Source: Brucella grignonensis
GTDB taxonomy: Bacteria; Pseudomonadota; Alphaproteobacteria; Rhizobiales; Rhizobiaceae
Direction: 5' to 3'
Length of the DNA: 64,000 nucleotides
Assembly (NCBI RefSeq): GCF_002252505.1
Contig: NZ_NNRL01000168.1
Span: forward strand, 172,607 to 236,606
A program made the position numbers and the translations under genes. The notes under the pieces were generated by a model, which was given only the letters and a program-made list of their open reading frames with translations, did no database searches and was not told where the DNA came from. Below are positions 8,276-19,300 of the stretch, piece by piece; positions within the stretch are counted from its first letter, which is position 1; each line of letters opens with the position of its first letter.

Positions 8276-11200
8276 CTACCATTTCATTTTGAAGCCGACG
8301 GTGCCTTTGACAATATAGCTGTCCGCAAGATGGTTGAGCGATGTATTGACCGATCCTTCACCGTAAACGGCATAGGCATTATCGCCCCATGCATAGGTGC
8401 CACCGGCACCAAAGCCTGCCCATGTTCTGTCTTCATCATTGGCCAGTTTCACGCCCGCAACATTGATTTTGCTGTTGCCGGAAAACTCCTGATAAAGATT
8501 GGCAATACCATAAAACTGGGTATTTACAGTGCGGCCATCATTACCTTTCCAGCCATTGCGATAATTGGCAGCAAGACCGAGACGCGCTGTCAGGCTGTCA
8601 CCGTCGTCCTTATCAACTTGCGTGCCATAGCTGTCGCCAAAGCTGTTGAAATCGAGCGAAGACCACATCAGTTGTGCCTGCGGTGTCAGCGACCAGTTTT
8701 CATTCACTGCAACAGTCTGCCCGGATTCAATGCTTAGCGCATAGCCGAAAGCATTATGTCCGTTTGCGAGGCTGTTCGCGTTCTTAATTTCCAGATCGCT
8801 ATCATACCAGTTGGCCTGTACCTGACCGTCAACGTAAAAACCGTTGCTGCCATACCATGTGAGCGTGCTGCCCAGACTCCAGCTCTGTGTCGTGATCGTG
8901 CCGTCACCAGCAAAAGCAGTGACATTATTCTGCGCATTGCCATATTGACCGGTAATACCGCCGATCAGCCTGCCCTTGTCACCTTCATAGAACTGACCAT
9001 CAACACCGCTTTGCATAACATATGTATTGATGTCCTGTTGCAGGCGACCTGATGAGCTGTTGTTTTTGAGGGAGCTGTGCGCACCTTCGATACGACCCCA
9101 GATAGCACGGTTTTCACCGTTGCTTTGGCCATCGGAGGAAGCAGGTGTACCATCCTGATAACGCTCACCGACACGCTGCTGCAAAGTCGGCAGTTTGTTC
9201 AACGATTGCAGAGTGCTCATATAGCTCTGATAAATCGGAACGGCTGCACTATAGCGGGGAGTGGTTTCATTGCCCCCGCCAGTATTATTACCATTACCAC
9301 TACCACTATTATTACCATTGCCATTACTATTGCCGTTGCCGGTGCCGCTATCAACAGGGTCGGTCTTATAAACCTCACTGACCAGATACCAGTCTCCATC
9401 AGCCGGGTCGCTTTTGGCATTCTTAAGTAGCTCATAGGCATAGGCACCACCGATGACGACCTTTTTGCCGTCTTTGGTCGTGTAATCGCTGACGAGAGCG
9501 AAAGTACCGTCAGACTGACCGCCGACTTCAATAATCTTGATGCCTTTGTCTGTCTGCGCACCAAGACCGTCGCGGTTGATAACTCTTACATCTGTATCGC
9601 CAGAACTGTTACCAGTAATAACGAGCTTGTCGGTCGCAGATGTATCGTCACCAAGCACAGTCTCGATTTCGAGCAGGCCGCCTTTGCCGGTGTAATCGCC
9701 GTCAACTGTCAGTGTGCCGAGGGATGCATTACTCACTGCAATGACACCACCTTTGGACAGTACGGTATCACCGATTGTGCCGATACCCTGCAAACGCCCG
9801 CCGGAAACATCCATCGTGCCACCGAGGGTGTGATCCACAGCCAGAATCCCGGATTGTACGAGAGTTTTACCGGTGAAGCCTGTCTGATTTGTTGTCAGTG
9901 TGGTTTTACCGGAGCCGATCTGGCTAACTGTGCCATTGCCTTCCAGTGCAATCCCGAAGTCATAGTTATTCTCAATATGGTTGAAATTGAGAGCACCATT
10001 GCCTGCGCCAAACTTGATTTTACCAGCGCTTAACGTACCTGCCTTGGCTGCTGCTTGTCCCGCAGCGCCGCCAATATTGATAGCACCTTCGCTGTCTGCT
10101 GTTGTGGCGATATCAATAGTACCGGTTCCGGCCCCAGCAATTACCGCACCACCATTATTGACGGTGAGTGTGCCTTTCTTGACAAAATTACCAGTACCGC
10201 CGCCAAGAACAAAACCATTGACCCGATTGTCTGTCGTAATCAGCTGCGATCCAGCACCTGAAACTACAACGTCTGCGACTGCATCTTCTGTGATACGTGC
10301 GTCGAAAAAGCCGGCACGCATGCTGCCTGCCTGCACAACGCCGCCGTTGAGAATGTTTAATGAACCGCGTAGCAAAATGAAAGGGTTCGTGACATCCCAA
10401 CGTGAACCGGCATCGGATACAAGAATGTCAGCACTGCCTCCGCGATCAATCTGTCCTTTGCCGTCAGAATTTACGAAATTAGCAATAACACCGATTTGCG
10501 CAGCAGAACCAGAAATATGACCACCATTGCGTATATTAATAGTGGCATTGCCTTGATCAACACGTAAGGCACTATTCAGCAGGCTATCTTTGCCGGTAAC
10601 ATTAATAGTGGCTGTCTGACGACTTGCAACGGTCGATAGTGTTGTGGAGTTGAAAGTGCCGCCATTTTCAATATTAAGCACAGCACCATTTGCGCTATCC
10701 AAAATCAGGTTGCCCTGACTGGTGACGACTGTGCCTGCACCGGTGATTGTGACACTCCCTGCGCCGCTCGAAAGTGAAGGGCTTGCATTTGCGCCATTAT
10801 GGAACGTAACCTGAGCACCGTCACGGATAACCATGTTGCCGTTATCATTAGCAAAGTTCCAGCTATAGTTACCTGTTCCGCCGGTAATACTCAGCGTACC
10901 GTCACCGGTTTTGATAAAACTGCCGTTAAAACCGAATGTGCCAGTGGTTTTGATTGCTCCGCTATAATCCAGATTAGCACCGGCTGCGATATCTAGAACA
11001 ATGTTTTTCGCGGATGTGACTTCGTGTCCCGCGCCATCAATTTTCAGATTTTTTGTTACTTGAGGTAGCGGGGCACCGCTCAAGGCAAAACCGCCGGTCA
11101 GGGTAATTGTGGAGTTCGCGTCGCCGCTGTTATTGGCTTGATTGATGGCTGCTACCAGCTCAGTTTCATTTGATGCAGTGAAATTGGCTGCATTCGCTGC

Positions 11201-11317
11201 GCCAGTCAGGCCAAAAGCAATTGCAGTACCTGCCAGTGCCAGAGTGCGATAGGAGACGCTCGATCGAAAATTTCCAGACCACGCACGAACGAATAATGGT
11301 ATCAGATTCATGTACAT
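8276..11317 (-). CDS. Type V autotransporter with Asn/Gly linker
   Basis: A 1013-residue autotransporter. The N terminus has an extended signal region (basic stretch, then LALAGTAIAFGLTGAANA). The passenger is rich in short G/N/T strand repeats (NINGGTF-, GAGSVTITGAGT-type) expected for a right-handed beta-helix. An Asn/Gly linker of about 25 residues encoded near 9270-9350 connects it to a C-terminal barrel region of about 270 residues that starts around YSAAVPIYQSYM and ends VGFKMKW. Family members secrete their own passenger through the outer membrane and often act as adhesins. GGGGA lies just before the first ATG; a second ATG two codons in is an alternative. The long AT-rich upstream region probably holds the promoter. 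Confidence 0.92.
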   Translation of the reverse strand: MYMNLIPLFVRAWSGNFRSSVSYRTLALAGTAIAFGLTGAANAANFTASNETELVAAINQANNSGDANSTITLTGGFALSGAPLPQVTKNLKIDGAGHEVTSAKNIVLDIAAGANLDYSGAIKTTGTFGFNGSFIKTGDGTLSITGGTGNYSWNFANDNGNMVIRDGAQVTFHNGANASPSLSSGAGSVTITGAGTVVTSQGNLILDSANGAVLNIENGGTFNSTTLSTVASRQTATINVTGKDSLLNSALRVDQGNATINIRNGGHISGSAAQIGVIANFVNSDGKGQIDRGGSADILVSDAGSRWDVTNPFILLRGSLNILNGGVVQAGSMRAGFFDARITEDAVADVVVSGAGSQLITTDNRVNGFVLGGGTGNFVKKGTLTVNNGGAVIAGAGTGTIDIATTADSEGAINIGGAAGQAAAKAGTLSAGKIKFGAGNGALNFNHIENNYDFGIALEGNGTVSQIGSGKTTLTTNQTGFTGKTLVQSGILAVDHTLGGTMDVSGGRLQGIGTIGDTVLSKGGVIAVSNASLGTLTVDGDYTGKGGLLEIETVLGDDTSATDKLVITGNSSGDTDVRVINRDGLGAQTDKGIKIIEVGGQSDGTFALVSDYTTKDGKKVVIGGAYAYELLKNAKSDPADGDWYLVSEVYKTDPVDSGTGNGNSNGNGNNSGSGNGNNTGGGNETTPRYSAAVPIYQSYMSTLQSLNKLPTLQQRVGERYQDGTPASSDGQSNGENRAIWGRIEGAHSSLKNNSSSGRLQQDINTYVMQSGVDGQFYEGDKGRLIGGITGQYGNAQNNVTAFAGDGTITTQSWSLGSTLTWYGSNGFYVDGQVQANWYDSDLEIKNANSLANGHNAFGYALSIESGQTVAVNENWSLTPQAQLMWSSLDFNSFGDSYGTQVDKDDGDSLTARLGLAANYRNGWKGNDGRTVNTQFYGIANLYQEFSGNSKINVAGVKLANDEDRTWAGFGAGGTYAWGDNAYAVYGEGSVNTSLNHLADSYIVKGTVGFKMKW
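9270..9355 (-). repeat. Trinucleotide-rich tract encoding the Asn/Gly linker
   Basis: Imperfect repeats of ACC/ATT/GCC triplets encode a G-N-G-N-S/N run (GTGNGNSNGNGNNSGSGNGN). Slippage in units of three or six bases would alter linker length without breaking the frame. Confidence 0.7.
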
Positions 11318-11707
11318 AAAATCCCCTGCCCGTACCTCATTGAGGAACAGGTTGCATTCATCAGAACAAGCTTCGCAATTGACATAACTAGCAGCGCAAG
11401 ACTCTGCCGAAATTGCCCCCTTGGAATCACATAAGTATTAATACTTACAAATATAAAGTATCAAGTAAAATTAAATGTTCACGCCAATATTTAATAATTT
11501 TTCGCATTTTTCTTATAATTATGATTAGCTAATATAATAAGAAAATTGACAAATGGTCGATCAATATGGCTTCTCTCTTGACAGATTGATTTAAAACATC
11601 AGAAACAACTTATCTTCCAAGTATTGAATATGAATACAATATAAGGAAACTTGAATAAATCTTATCCGTGTATTTGCAATCTATTCCAACCAATACGCGC
11701 AAGATTA
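11318..11707. promoter_or_regulatory. AT-rich region upstream of the autotransporter
   Basis: About 390 bases, strongly AT-rich between 11430 and 11650, with no plausible gene. It likely holds the autotransporter promoter. Its composition differs from the flanking genes and could bind nucleoid-associated silencers. Confidence 0.45.
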
Positions 11708-12037
11708 TCAATGAGGGTTAAGCACAGAAGGCTGAATGGCCGGCAAACGGAGGCGTTGCGGGCTCCAGTATGGAACCCGTGAAATTTGCCTTAGCTTTTC
11801 AGTGTCAATGATAAGGGGCCTGCTTTCATTACGGCTGTAGCGAGATGCTGCAATTGAACCGGCACTGACACGCTCCTGAATGAGCGAGCGTTCACATGGC
11901 TTGACAAGAGTCCCAGTTTCTCTCCCGCATCCGGCAGAGACCACCAAGATTGCAATGACACCAGAGGCAAGATAACTGAGCCACCAAAATTCAACATAGC
12001 GCTGCAGTTCTCGCGATGAATATCCAACCGCGTGAAT
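11708..12037 (-). pseudogene. Possible lipoprotein gene without a usable start
   Basis: An open minus-strand frame encodes a hydrophobic segment ending in a lipobox (YLASGVIAILVVSAGC), then about 70 polar residues ending SVLNPH. The hydrophobic run followed by VSAGC argues for a real exported lipoprotein. The frame has no ATG, and its only TTG/GTG starts fall inside the signal segment; an ATG exists in the next frame at 11997. I read it as a lipoprotein gene whose 5' end is frameshifted or lost. No family recognised. Confidence 0.35.
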
Positions 12038-12074
12038 TTAGCAAACCGTCATTATCGTCGTGCGCAGCAGTCAG

Positions 12075-12677
12075 TTACTGTGCACCAGGCAGCCCGTTTG
12101 AATAGGCCTCCATTTCAGTTGCGAAAACCCACCCCTGCGGACAACCGCGGTAACTATTCTGATTGTCAGGCTGGCATTTAGCCATCGTCTTCTGATAGCT
12201 TTCTGGAAGTGATCGCGGCTTCTTGCACAGCTCTTCGCCTTTGCATTCTGGCCCGTGGTCCATCGGGAGCGCCATAACGTAATATTCTTTATCTGTCACG
12301 TTCACTTGCGCGGCCGCTCTGATACAAACCAATTGCTCAGGTGCCAACGCCCCATTTGTTTTACCCTCCGTTCCAGTTGTTGCTACATCCTTCCTCAGAG
12401 AAACCGGCTTATCGCTTATCCGACCAAAATATGCAGCATTTGCACAGTCGCCATAGATCCGCACGTTGTAATAATCGCCGCTTTCAACATTCCCGGCAGT
12501 GCAATCATCATTTCTATTCGCGTCGCAACTGATACCAGCAAAGCGCTGAAGTTCGACGCGTTGCTCGGCAGATAGATCTCCTGAGTTCGATGACGCGGCC
12601 AGAGCTTGAGAAAACAACAGAGGCGTCAAACTTAGACCAAATGCAATTCCGCAGGACCATTTTCTGACGTTTACCAT
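12075..12677 (-). CDS. Exported Cys-rich hypothetical protein
   Basis: A 200-residue protein with a clear signal peptide (MVNVRKWSCGIAFGLSLTPL, cleaved near ALA at 26-28). The mature part has spaced cysteines (ISCDANRNDDC, YGDCANAAYF, QLVCIRAAAQ, GPECKGEELCKKP, AKCQPDNQ, GCPQGW), which suggests several periplasmic disulfides. I do not recognise a family. GAGCTCGAAAATG precedes the start. It stands alone between the lipoprotein-like frame and the RidA remnant. Confidence 0.7.
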   Translation of the reverse strand: MVNVRKWSCGIAFGLSLTPLLFSQALAASSNSGDLSAEQRVELQRFAGISCDANRNDDCTAGNVESGDYYNVRIYGDCANAAYFGRISDKPVSLRKDVATTGTEGKTNGALAPEQLVCIRAAAQVNVTDKEYYVMALPMDHGPECKGEELCKKPRSLPESYQKTMAKCQPDNQNSYRGCPQGWVFATEMEAYSNGLPGAQ

Positions 12678-12894
12678 TTTCGAGCTCCATCAATATCATT
12701 TGGCATCAGCAATATGTGGCTGAATTGTCATCCGCCGCCCCATCATGCCTCTTGAGAAGAGAACTCCTGCGAAGCGAGAACTATTTCAGGCAGAAAGAGG
12801 ACATACAGGATACAATTCAGCATTTCGACACGAGGGTTTGTTAACTGACGATATGCTTGTTCGTCAATTCAGCCGAGAACAGAGAGCCGACCAG
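12678..12894. other. Intergenic spacer, nothing recognised
   Basis: About 217 bases between the exported-protein start and the RidA remnant. It should contain the missing C-terminal half of the RidA gene, but no continuation in any frame resembles the family. Confidence 0.4.
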
Positions 12895-13104
12895 TTAAGA
12901 CTTCGCCGCCGTCAGAGCATTCTTCGTCGCGAGTTCCATCGCCCTCCGGTATGTTTCAACCGGCGCTTCCGGCACCACTTGCCCTATATGATGAAGAAGC
13001 TTGCCGTTTTCTCTCGGTGTCATTCCCGAGACAAAGATCATATCGCGGTGGCGTCTTGCCGGGACGTAAAACCCCTGTGGTTGAGGTGCGTTTCGGTGAA
13101 TCAT
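12895..13104 (-). pseudogene. RidA/YjgF-family fragment (C-terminal half missing)
   Basis: Sixty-nine residues matching the first half of a RidA-family enamine/imine deaminase (GDMIFVSGMTP-type core, here RDMIFVSGMTPRENGKLL, then VETYRRAMELATKNALTAA). Full proteins are about 125-130 residues. The frame stops at a TAA where the second half, with the active-site Arg and Glu region, should begin. It starts 5 bases after the aminotransferase stop, so it was the last gene of the same operon. RidA clears reactive enamines made by PLP enzymes, which suits its neighbours. Confidence 0.75.
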
Positions 13105-13109
13105 CTGTC

Positions 13110-14321
13110 CTAGCTCCGATAGCGATTGACCATCTCAACGATGCGCTTTCCAGCTTCAACGGTGGCCGAATGGTCCTGTGAGAAGTTCAGGCGAACGCTA
13201 TTGTTGTGAGGTCCGAACTCGGTTCCGGGCGTGACAATTACGTTGGCCTGATGCCGAAGGAGCCGAACGAAATCCTGAATGCCGACCGATAGCGTGGGTA
13301 GCGTTGGAAACAAATAGCTTCCGGCTTGCGGCGTGCGGGCCTCCAGGCCACCACTACGGAACACCTTGAGCAGGTCGTCCCTGATCGCCTGATGCAGCCG
13401 GATGCGCTCATCCATCCATCCCTCTGGCTCATTGAACCAGGTCCTGAATACCGCTTGGTTGTAGCCTGCCGCGCGTAGCGATACGATGGCCTGTAGCTTC
13501 TCCATTCTCCCGATGATCGTTGGAGAGCCAAATGCCGCTCCGAGACGATAGCCGCTCAGTGACTCCGTTTTCGACGGCCCCATGATGGTCAGCACTTTTT
13601 CGGCCGACAAACCGCGAGCCCGGATGTGCGTGTAGGATTCACCGTCATAGCGCAGCCGGGAATAAAGCTGATCGGCAATAATCGTGACGTCGAATTCCTT
13701 GGCCAGTTCAACGATCTGATTAATCTCGGTTTCGGAATAGACGGCTCCGGTCGGGTTGTTCGGGTTGGAAAACAGAAAAATCTTGGCCCCCGCCTCGAAT
13801 GCGGCGCGCAGCTGAGAAATATCCAGGCCTGCCTCGGCAGTCGAGTTCATGTAGTTCATCGCCACCGGCATCACCTGACCACCGAAGAACTGGACCAGTT
13901 TGCGATTGGCAAAGTAGTCCGGTTGCACAATCGCGACCTTATCGTCGTCGGTGATGGTCGAGGCGACGGCCAAAAACAGTGCGCCTTGCGTCCCCGGAGT
14001 GAGGATGATGCCTTCCTCAGCAGAAACCGATGCACCAGTGAAAGCTTCGAGCCGCCCTGCCAGTTCGGCCCGGATGTCTGACGAACCGCGATACTCGGTA
14101 TAGGCTTGACGACCGCCAGTCTGAACCGCCTCCGAAAGCCGCTCGAACGAGCCTGGCGTCGGAGTGAAGGCATCGACATCGCCGTGGGAGAAATCGACAA
14201 GGCGACCAGACATTTCATCGCCGCGCATCAGGTCGCGGATATTGCCTGCGTTTTGCCTGACTTCCTGCCCCGGCGCATTGTCGGTGGCGAGGGTAGCGAA
14301 CTTTTCAATGACGGAAACCAT
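13110..14321 (-). CDS. PLP-dependent aminotransferase class I/II
   Basis: A 403-residue fold-type I aminotransferase. From MVSVIEK it shows YRGSSDIRAELAGRLE, the NPNNPTG motif at 186-192, ADQLYSRL with the PLP-ring Asp217 and Tyr220, Schiff-base Lys251 in GPSKTESLSGYRLG, and a C-terminal substrate-binding Arg in NSVRLNFSQ. The upstream 34-codon extension overlaps the dehydratase remnant and is not homologous; GAGG precedes ATG 14321. It moves an amino group between an amino acid and a 2-oxo acid. It is flanked by a broken dehydratase and a broken RidA, so it is the only intact member of an old operon. Confidence 0.88.
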   Translation of the reverse strand: MVSVIEKFATLATDNAPGQEVRQNAGNIRDLMRGDEMSGRLVDFSHGDVDAFTPTPGSFERLSEAVQTGGRQAYTEYRGSSDIRAELAGRLEAFTGASVSAEEGIILTPGTQGALFLAVASTITDDDKVAIVQPDYFANRKLVQFFGGQVMPVAMNYMNSTAEAGLDISQLRAAFEAGAKIFLFSNPNNPTGAVYSETEINQIVELAKEFDVTIIADQLYSRLRYDGESYTHIRARGLSAEKVLTIMGPSKTESLSGYRLGAAFGSPTIIGRMEKLQAIVSLRAAGYNQAVFRTWFNEPEGWMDERIRLHQAIRDDLLKVFRSGGLEARTPQAGSYLFPTLPTLSVGIQDFVRLLRHQANVIVTPGTEFGPHNNSVRLNFSQDHSATVEAGKRIVEMVNRYRS

Positions 14322-14343
14322 TTTAACCTCGTAGATGCAGATT

Positions 14344-14646
14344 TTATCGCGAAAGCGACGATGTGTGACCAGTATCAAGCGCTTGTTTGAAAACTGCCGG
14401 TTCGACGTTGCCGCCTGAGACAATCACGATAACGTTCTTGCCACGAACGGATTGCCGATCGTTCAGAAGCGCTGCCAGCGCGATGACACCGCCCAGTTCG
14501 GTGACCAACCGCAGTTCCTCAAAGGCATGGCCGATGGTTATCAGCACCTTGGACAGGCCCTGGCGGCTTATCTCGTGTGGCAAAGTTCGGCGGGTGTCGG
14601 CGCCAGAAACGCAATATATACCGAACCACTCATTATACGGGGCCAC
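14344..14646 (-). pseudogene. Threonine/serine dehydratase C-terminal fragment
   Basis: About 65 residues match the C-terminal end of a PLP threonine/serine ammonia-lyase (FEELRLVTELGGVIALAALL, then VRGKNVIVIVSGGNVEPAVF). The PLP-lysine domain is absent, and an internal deletion seems to join KVLITIG directly to HAFEEL. The first 20 codons of the open frame are unrelated to the family. It ends 22 bases before the aminotransferase start. It is not a functional enzyme. Confidence 0.75.
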
Positions 14647-14801
14647 TCAGGGCAGGATTGAGTTCTCGGCATTTGATTGTGTATTATTCGGCCAGCAATG
14701 GAGGCGATTAGTGGGGCGAGCGTTTAATACTGACCTGCGCTTTCGTGCTTGCAAGCATCCAGTGAAGACTCAGCAGCAACGAAATTTTTTAGCTAACCCT
14801 T

Positions 14802-16361
14802 TCAATTCGTTGATGCCTTTGTAGAGATCTGGCGCGATGGGAGATGCGGCCCCGTGTTTACGTCCACGACTTCCGGCTTGGAAACGTCGATTGTTCCATT
14901 CCATCCGCCCCCCAACGCCTTGTTGAGCGCAATATAATCCGTGGCAATCGCCACCTGGCTGGTCAGAAGAGAATCTTCTGCCGAGTAGAGCGAACGATCG
15001 GCTTCAAGCAGGTCAAGGAAGCTTTGTGTTCCCGCCTGATAGAGCGAACGAGCCAGAGATGCAGCCTCACGGTAGTGGCGGGTAGAGACGGCAAGCTTCG
15101 ATGATTTGATGCGCTCCTGCGCAAGCGAAACGATGGCATTTTCAACGTCTTCAAGACCTGTGAGGATCGAAGATTGATACGCAATAAAATATTGATCACG
15201 TTGTGCCTGAGCTACCTCGACGGCGGCCTTGAGTTTTCCGCCATTGAAGATCGGAACCGACAGGCTCGGACCAAAGGACCAGGCAATTGTCGAACTTTTA
15301 CCAAGGTCACCAATCTGGGTTCCTGTAGTTGAAATATTTCCTGTAAGACTGACGCTTGGATAACGTGCTGCCTGTGCCTGACCGACTTTCGCGGTGTATT
15401 GAGCATATTGTCTTTCTGCCAACCGGACATCCGGGCGCGTAAGCAGAATATCGGCCGGAATGCCCGTCGGAATAGGCAACTTTGGCTTCGGGATAGCCTT
15501 CACCGGCTTCATGCGCTCGGCAAGTGCTGCCGGTGCACGCCCAGTCAGCACTGACAGACGATGCACCGACTTGGCATAGGAAGCTTCAAGATCAGGGATA
15601 TCGGCTTCGGTTGATGCAGCCTGCCCCGACGCATTGGAAAGATCGACCGCAGAAGAAGCTCCAGCCTCGAACTTATTACGCGTCAGGCGCGCTGTTTCAC
15701 GTTGCGATGCCGCAGTGCGCTTTGCAAGCGCAATACGCGCCTGATAGCCGCGCGCTTCGACATAATTGGTAGCGACATCACCGATCAGCGTTACAAGCGT
15801 ATTGCGCAGATCTTCTTCTGCTGCATCCATGCCATATTTGGATGCCTCGACAGAACGTCGGTTTGCACCGAACAGATCTGCTTCCCAACTTGCATCCAGA
15901 CCAGAAGCAAACTGGCTGCCCGTGGAGGAAGTGCCAGTCTCTCCGCCAGCCGTCCTGCTACGCGTTGAAGACGCTGTTCCATCCGCCGTTGGGAACAGGG
16001 TGCCTACGCTCTGCGCATAGGATGCACGCGCTTCACGCACCTTGGCTTTTGATGTCGCAACATCAAGGCTGCCCGAGACAGCCTCGTCAACGAAAGCGTT
16101 CAGCAGCGGATCATTAAGGCGCTTCCACCATTCGGCCAGCTGCGCTGGCTTTGCAGGTTTCTGCGATGCCTTATTACCCCAGCTGAAAGGCATATTCACG
16201 ACAGGCTTCTGATAATCCGGCCCGACGACACAGCCGCTTACAGTAGCGACCAGAAGCATCGTGCTTAACACTTTGAAATATCTGCGGAGTCTTCCTGTCT
16301 CGATCGAACTCTGCTCATGCTTTGGAGTTGCCGCAGCCAGCGTCTTGTTAAACTGTTTCAT
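14802..16361 (-). CDS. RND outer-membrane channel lipoprotein (OprM/NodT type)
   Basis: A 519-residue outer-membrane factor of a tripartite efflux pump. The signal peptide ends in a lipobox (LLVATVSGC), so it is a lipid-anchored trimeric channel. Two internal repeats typical of the family are visible ([30 protein letters not shown]) with long coiled-coil helices between. ATG 16361 is chosen because the product then begins MKQFNKTL just before the signal segment, overlapping the pump stop codon by 14 bases, which implies translational coupling. Last gene of the adaptor-pump-channel operon. Confidence 0.93.
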   Translation of the reverse strand: MKQFNKTLAAATPKHEQSSIETGRLRRYFKVLSTMLLVATVSGCVVGPDYQKPVVNMPFSWGNKASQKPAKPAQLAEWWKRLNDPLLNAFVDEAVSGSLDVATSKAKVREARASYAQSVGTLFPTADGTASSTRSRTAGGETGTSSTGSQFASGLDASWEADLFGANRRSVEASKYGMDAAEEDLRNTLVTLIGDVATNYVEARGYQARIALAKRTAASQRETARLTRNKFEAGASSAVDLSNASGQAASTEADIPDLEASYAKSVHRLSVLTGRAPAALAERMKPVKAIPKPKLPIPTGIPADILLTRPDVRLAERQYAQYTAKVGQAQAARYPSVSLTGNISTTGTQIGDLGKSSTIAWSFGPSLSVPIFNGGKLKAAVEVAQAQRDQYFIAYQSSILTGLEDVENAIVSLAQERIKSSKLAVSTRHYREAASLARSLYQAGTQSFLDLLEADRSLYSAEDSLLTSQVAIATDYIALNKALGGGWNGTIDVSKPEVVDVNTGPHLPSRQISTKASTN

Positions 16362-19300
16362 TATTGTTTTCCGTATGAGCCTGCGGCGAGACTGATTGAG
16401 CTGACGATGATGTACCCTTAAAAATACGGCGGACAGTAACGAAGAGCAGTGGGACAAGAAATATTCCTATAATGGTCGCAGCGATCATTCCACCCATAAC
16501 GCCGATACCGATCGCATTTTGTGCGCCGGAACCAGCACCGCTTGCAATTGCCAGAGGGGTCACACCAAGAATGAAGGCAAATGAGGTCATAAGGATCGGG
16601 CGCAATCGCTGACGCGATGCCTCCAGCGTTGCTTCGATCAAGCCCATGCCTGCCGCTTGTCGTTCGATCGCAAACTCCACAATGAGAATGGCATTTTTCG
16701 CTGCGAGACCGATCGTCGTGAGAAGACCGACCTTGAAGTAAACGTCGTTCGTCTGTCCAAACAACGTTGCAGCAAGCAATGCTCCGAAAATCCCGATGGG
16801 AACCGACAACATGACAGCCAGCGGAATAGACCAGCTTTCATAAAGTGCGACCAGACAAAGGAAAACCACCAGAACCGAGATTGCATAGAGAGATGCCGCC
16901 TGATTGCCGGAAAGCTTTTCCTGATAAGACAGGCCCGTCCATTCATGCGCATATCCTGCAGGCAATTGCTTCATCAGGTTCTCGATCTCATCCATCGCGA
17001 CACCCGAGCTGACGCCCGAAGCGGCTTCGCCCTGAATTTCGACGGCTGACGAGCCATTGTAGCGTTCAAGACGTGGGGAACCGTAATTCCAATGACCCGT
17101 TGCGAAGGCGGAAAATGGCACCATTGTTCCGCTCGAATTGCGGACCTGCCACTTTTCCAAATCTTCCGGCTGCATACGAAAATCACTGTCGGCCTGAATA
17201 TAAACCGGTTTGATGCGTCCACGGTCAATGAAGTCATTCACATAGGAGCTACCCCAGGCAGTCGAAAGCGTAGTGTTGATGTCGGACAAGGAAACGCCCA
17301 GAGCGCTTGCTTTTTCCTGATCGATGCTGATGGAAAACTGTGGTGTATCTTCCTGACCATTGGGGCGGGTATTGCTGAGCTTGCCGCTCTTTTGCGCGAG
17401 CCCCAGCAGCTGGTTCCGTGTTTCAATGAGTTTCGCATGACCTGCGCCATTGACGTCCTGAAGATAGAAGTCAAAGCCATTCGAGTTACCCATTCCCTGA
17501 ATTGCAGGTGGTGCAAGCGCATAGACCTGTCCGTCACGGATCTGCGAGAATGCCTTCATCGCCCGCCCGGCAACCGCACTCGATGAAAGGTCTGTCGATT
17601 TACGCACCTCAAAGTCTTTTAAGCGCACAAATGCCATACCAACATTTTGCCCTTGCCCGCCAAAGCCAAAACCGACAACGCTCATCACGCCTTCGACGGC
17701 ATCCTTCTCGTTGCTGAGATAGTAGTCAGTCACCTGTTTGAGCACGCGCTCGGTACGGTCCTGTGTTGCACCGACAGGCAACTGAACACTGGTGATCAGA
17801 ATGCCCTGATCTTCCTGCGGCAAGAACGAGCTGGGAAGACGGGTGAAAAGCCAACCCATGGCAACGACAATTGCCAGAAACACCACGAGGAACCGTGCGG
17901 AACGGTTGAGAATTCCACCGACGCCACGGCGATAAGCATTGGTCGTGCGATCAAAACCGCGATTGAACCAGCCTGAAATTCCGCGCTGCTTCGCATGACC
18001 TTCCGGCTTTTTGAGAAGTGTGGCGCACAGAGCGGGCGTAAGAATGAGCGCGACAATCACCGACAGAACCATCGCTGAAACGATGGTGATGGAGAACTGC
18101 CGGTAAATAATGCCGACAGAACCACCGAAAAAGGCCATTGGGATAAAGACCGCCGAAAGAACCGTCGCGATGCCAACCAGAGCACCAGTGATTTCTCTCA
18201 TCGACTTCAGCGTTGCTTCTTTCGGCGACAGATCTTCCTCTTCCATGACACGTTCGACATTCTCAACCACAACGATCGCATCGTCGACCAGAAGACCAAT
18301 CGCCAGCACCATTGCAAACATGGTCAGCGTATTGATCGAATAACCAAACATGGCCAGCACACCAAATGTGCCGAGCAGAACGACCGGGACCGCAAGCGTC
18401 GGAATGAGCGTCGCGCGAATGTTCTGAAGGAAGACCAGCATCACAACAAAAACGAGAATGATGGCTTCAACGAGCGTCTTGATGACTTCTTCAATGGACA
18501 AGCGCACAAACGGTGTCGTGTCATATGGATAAACGACTTCCACGCCTTGCGGGAAAGTGCCGGACAAGCGCGTAATGGTTTGCTGCACGGCTTCAGCGGT
18601 GCTGATAGCATTGGCACCTGTCGCCAGATTAATGGCGAGGCCAGCCGCAGGCTTGCCATTATAGCTGGAAGAATTCGTATAGCTTTCAGCGCCAAGCTCC
18701 ACACGCGCCACGTCATTGAGCCGTACCAGCGAGCCATCGGTTGTGCTTTTCAGAATGATATTGCGAAACTGTTCCGGTGTCTGGAGACGACTTTGCGCTG
18801 TCACTGTCGCATTGAGCTGCTGCCCCTGTTTTGAAGGGCGGGCGCCCAGCTGACCGGCAGAAACCTGCGTGTTTTGCGCTTCAATTGCCGACGTCACATC
18901 ACTTGGCATAAGCGCGTATTTTGCAAGCTTATCGGGATCAAGCCATATGCGCATGGCATAGCCTGAACCAAAAATCTGTGTATCACCGACGCCTTCCACG
19001 CGTTTCAACGTGTCGTTCAGTGTACTGTCGATATAGTCGGCAAGATCCGTCGCGCTCAGTTTACCGTCCTGCGAAACAAAGCCAATGACCATGAGGAAAC
19101 TGTCAGACGATTTGCTGACGGTAATCCCCTGGCTTTGCACGCTTTCTGGTAACTGCGACTGCACAAGCTGGAGCTTGTTCTGCACCTGCATCTGCGCAAC
19201 ATCAGGATCGGCTGCACTGGTAAAAGTCAGCGAGATCGACGCCGAACCTGTCGAGGTCGAGGTAGCCGTCATATAATCGAGATTATCGATCCCGGTCATG

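Noticed and set aside
12745..13113. 122-residue plus-strand ORF near the RidA fragment
   Set aside because: The minus strand carries clear RidA sequence; the plus-strand product is arginine-rich and unrecognisable.
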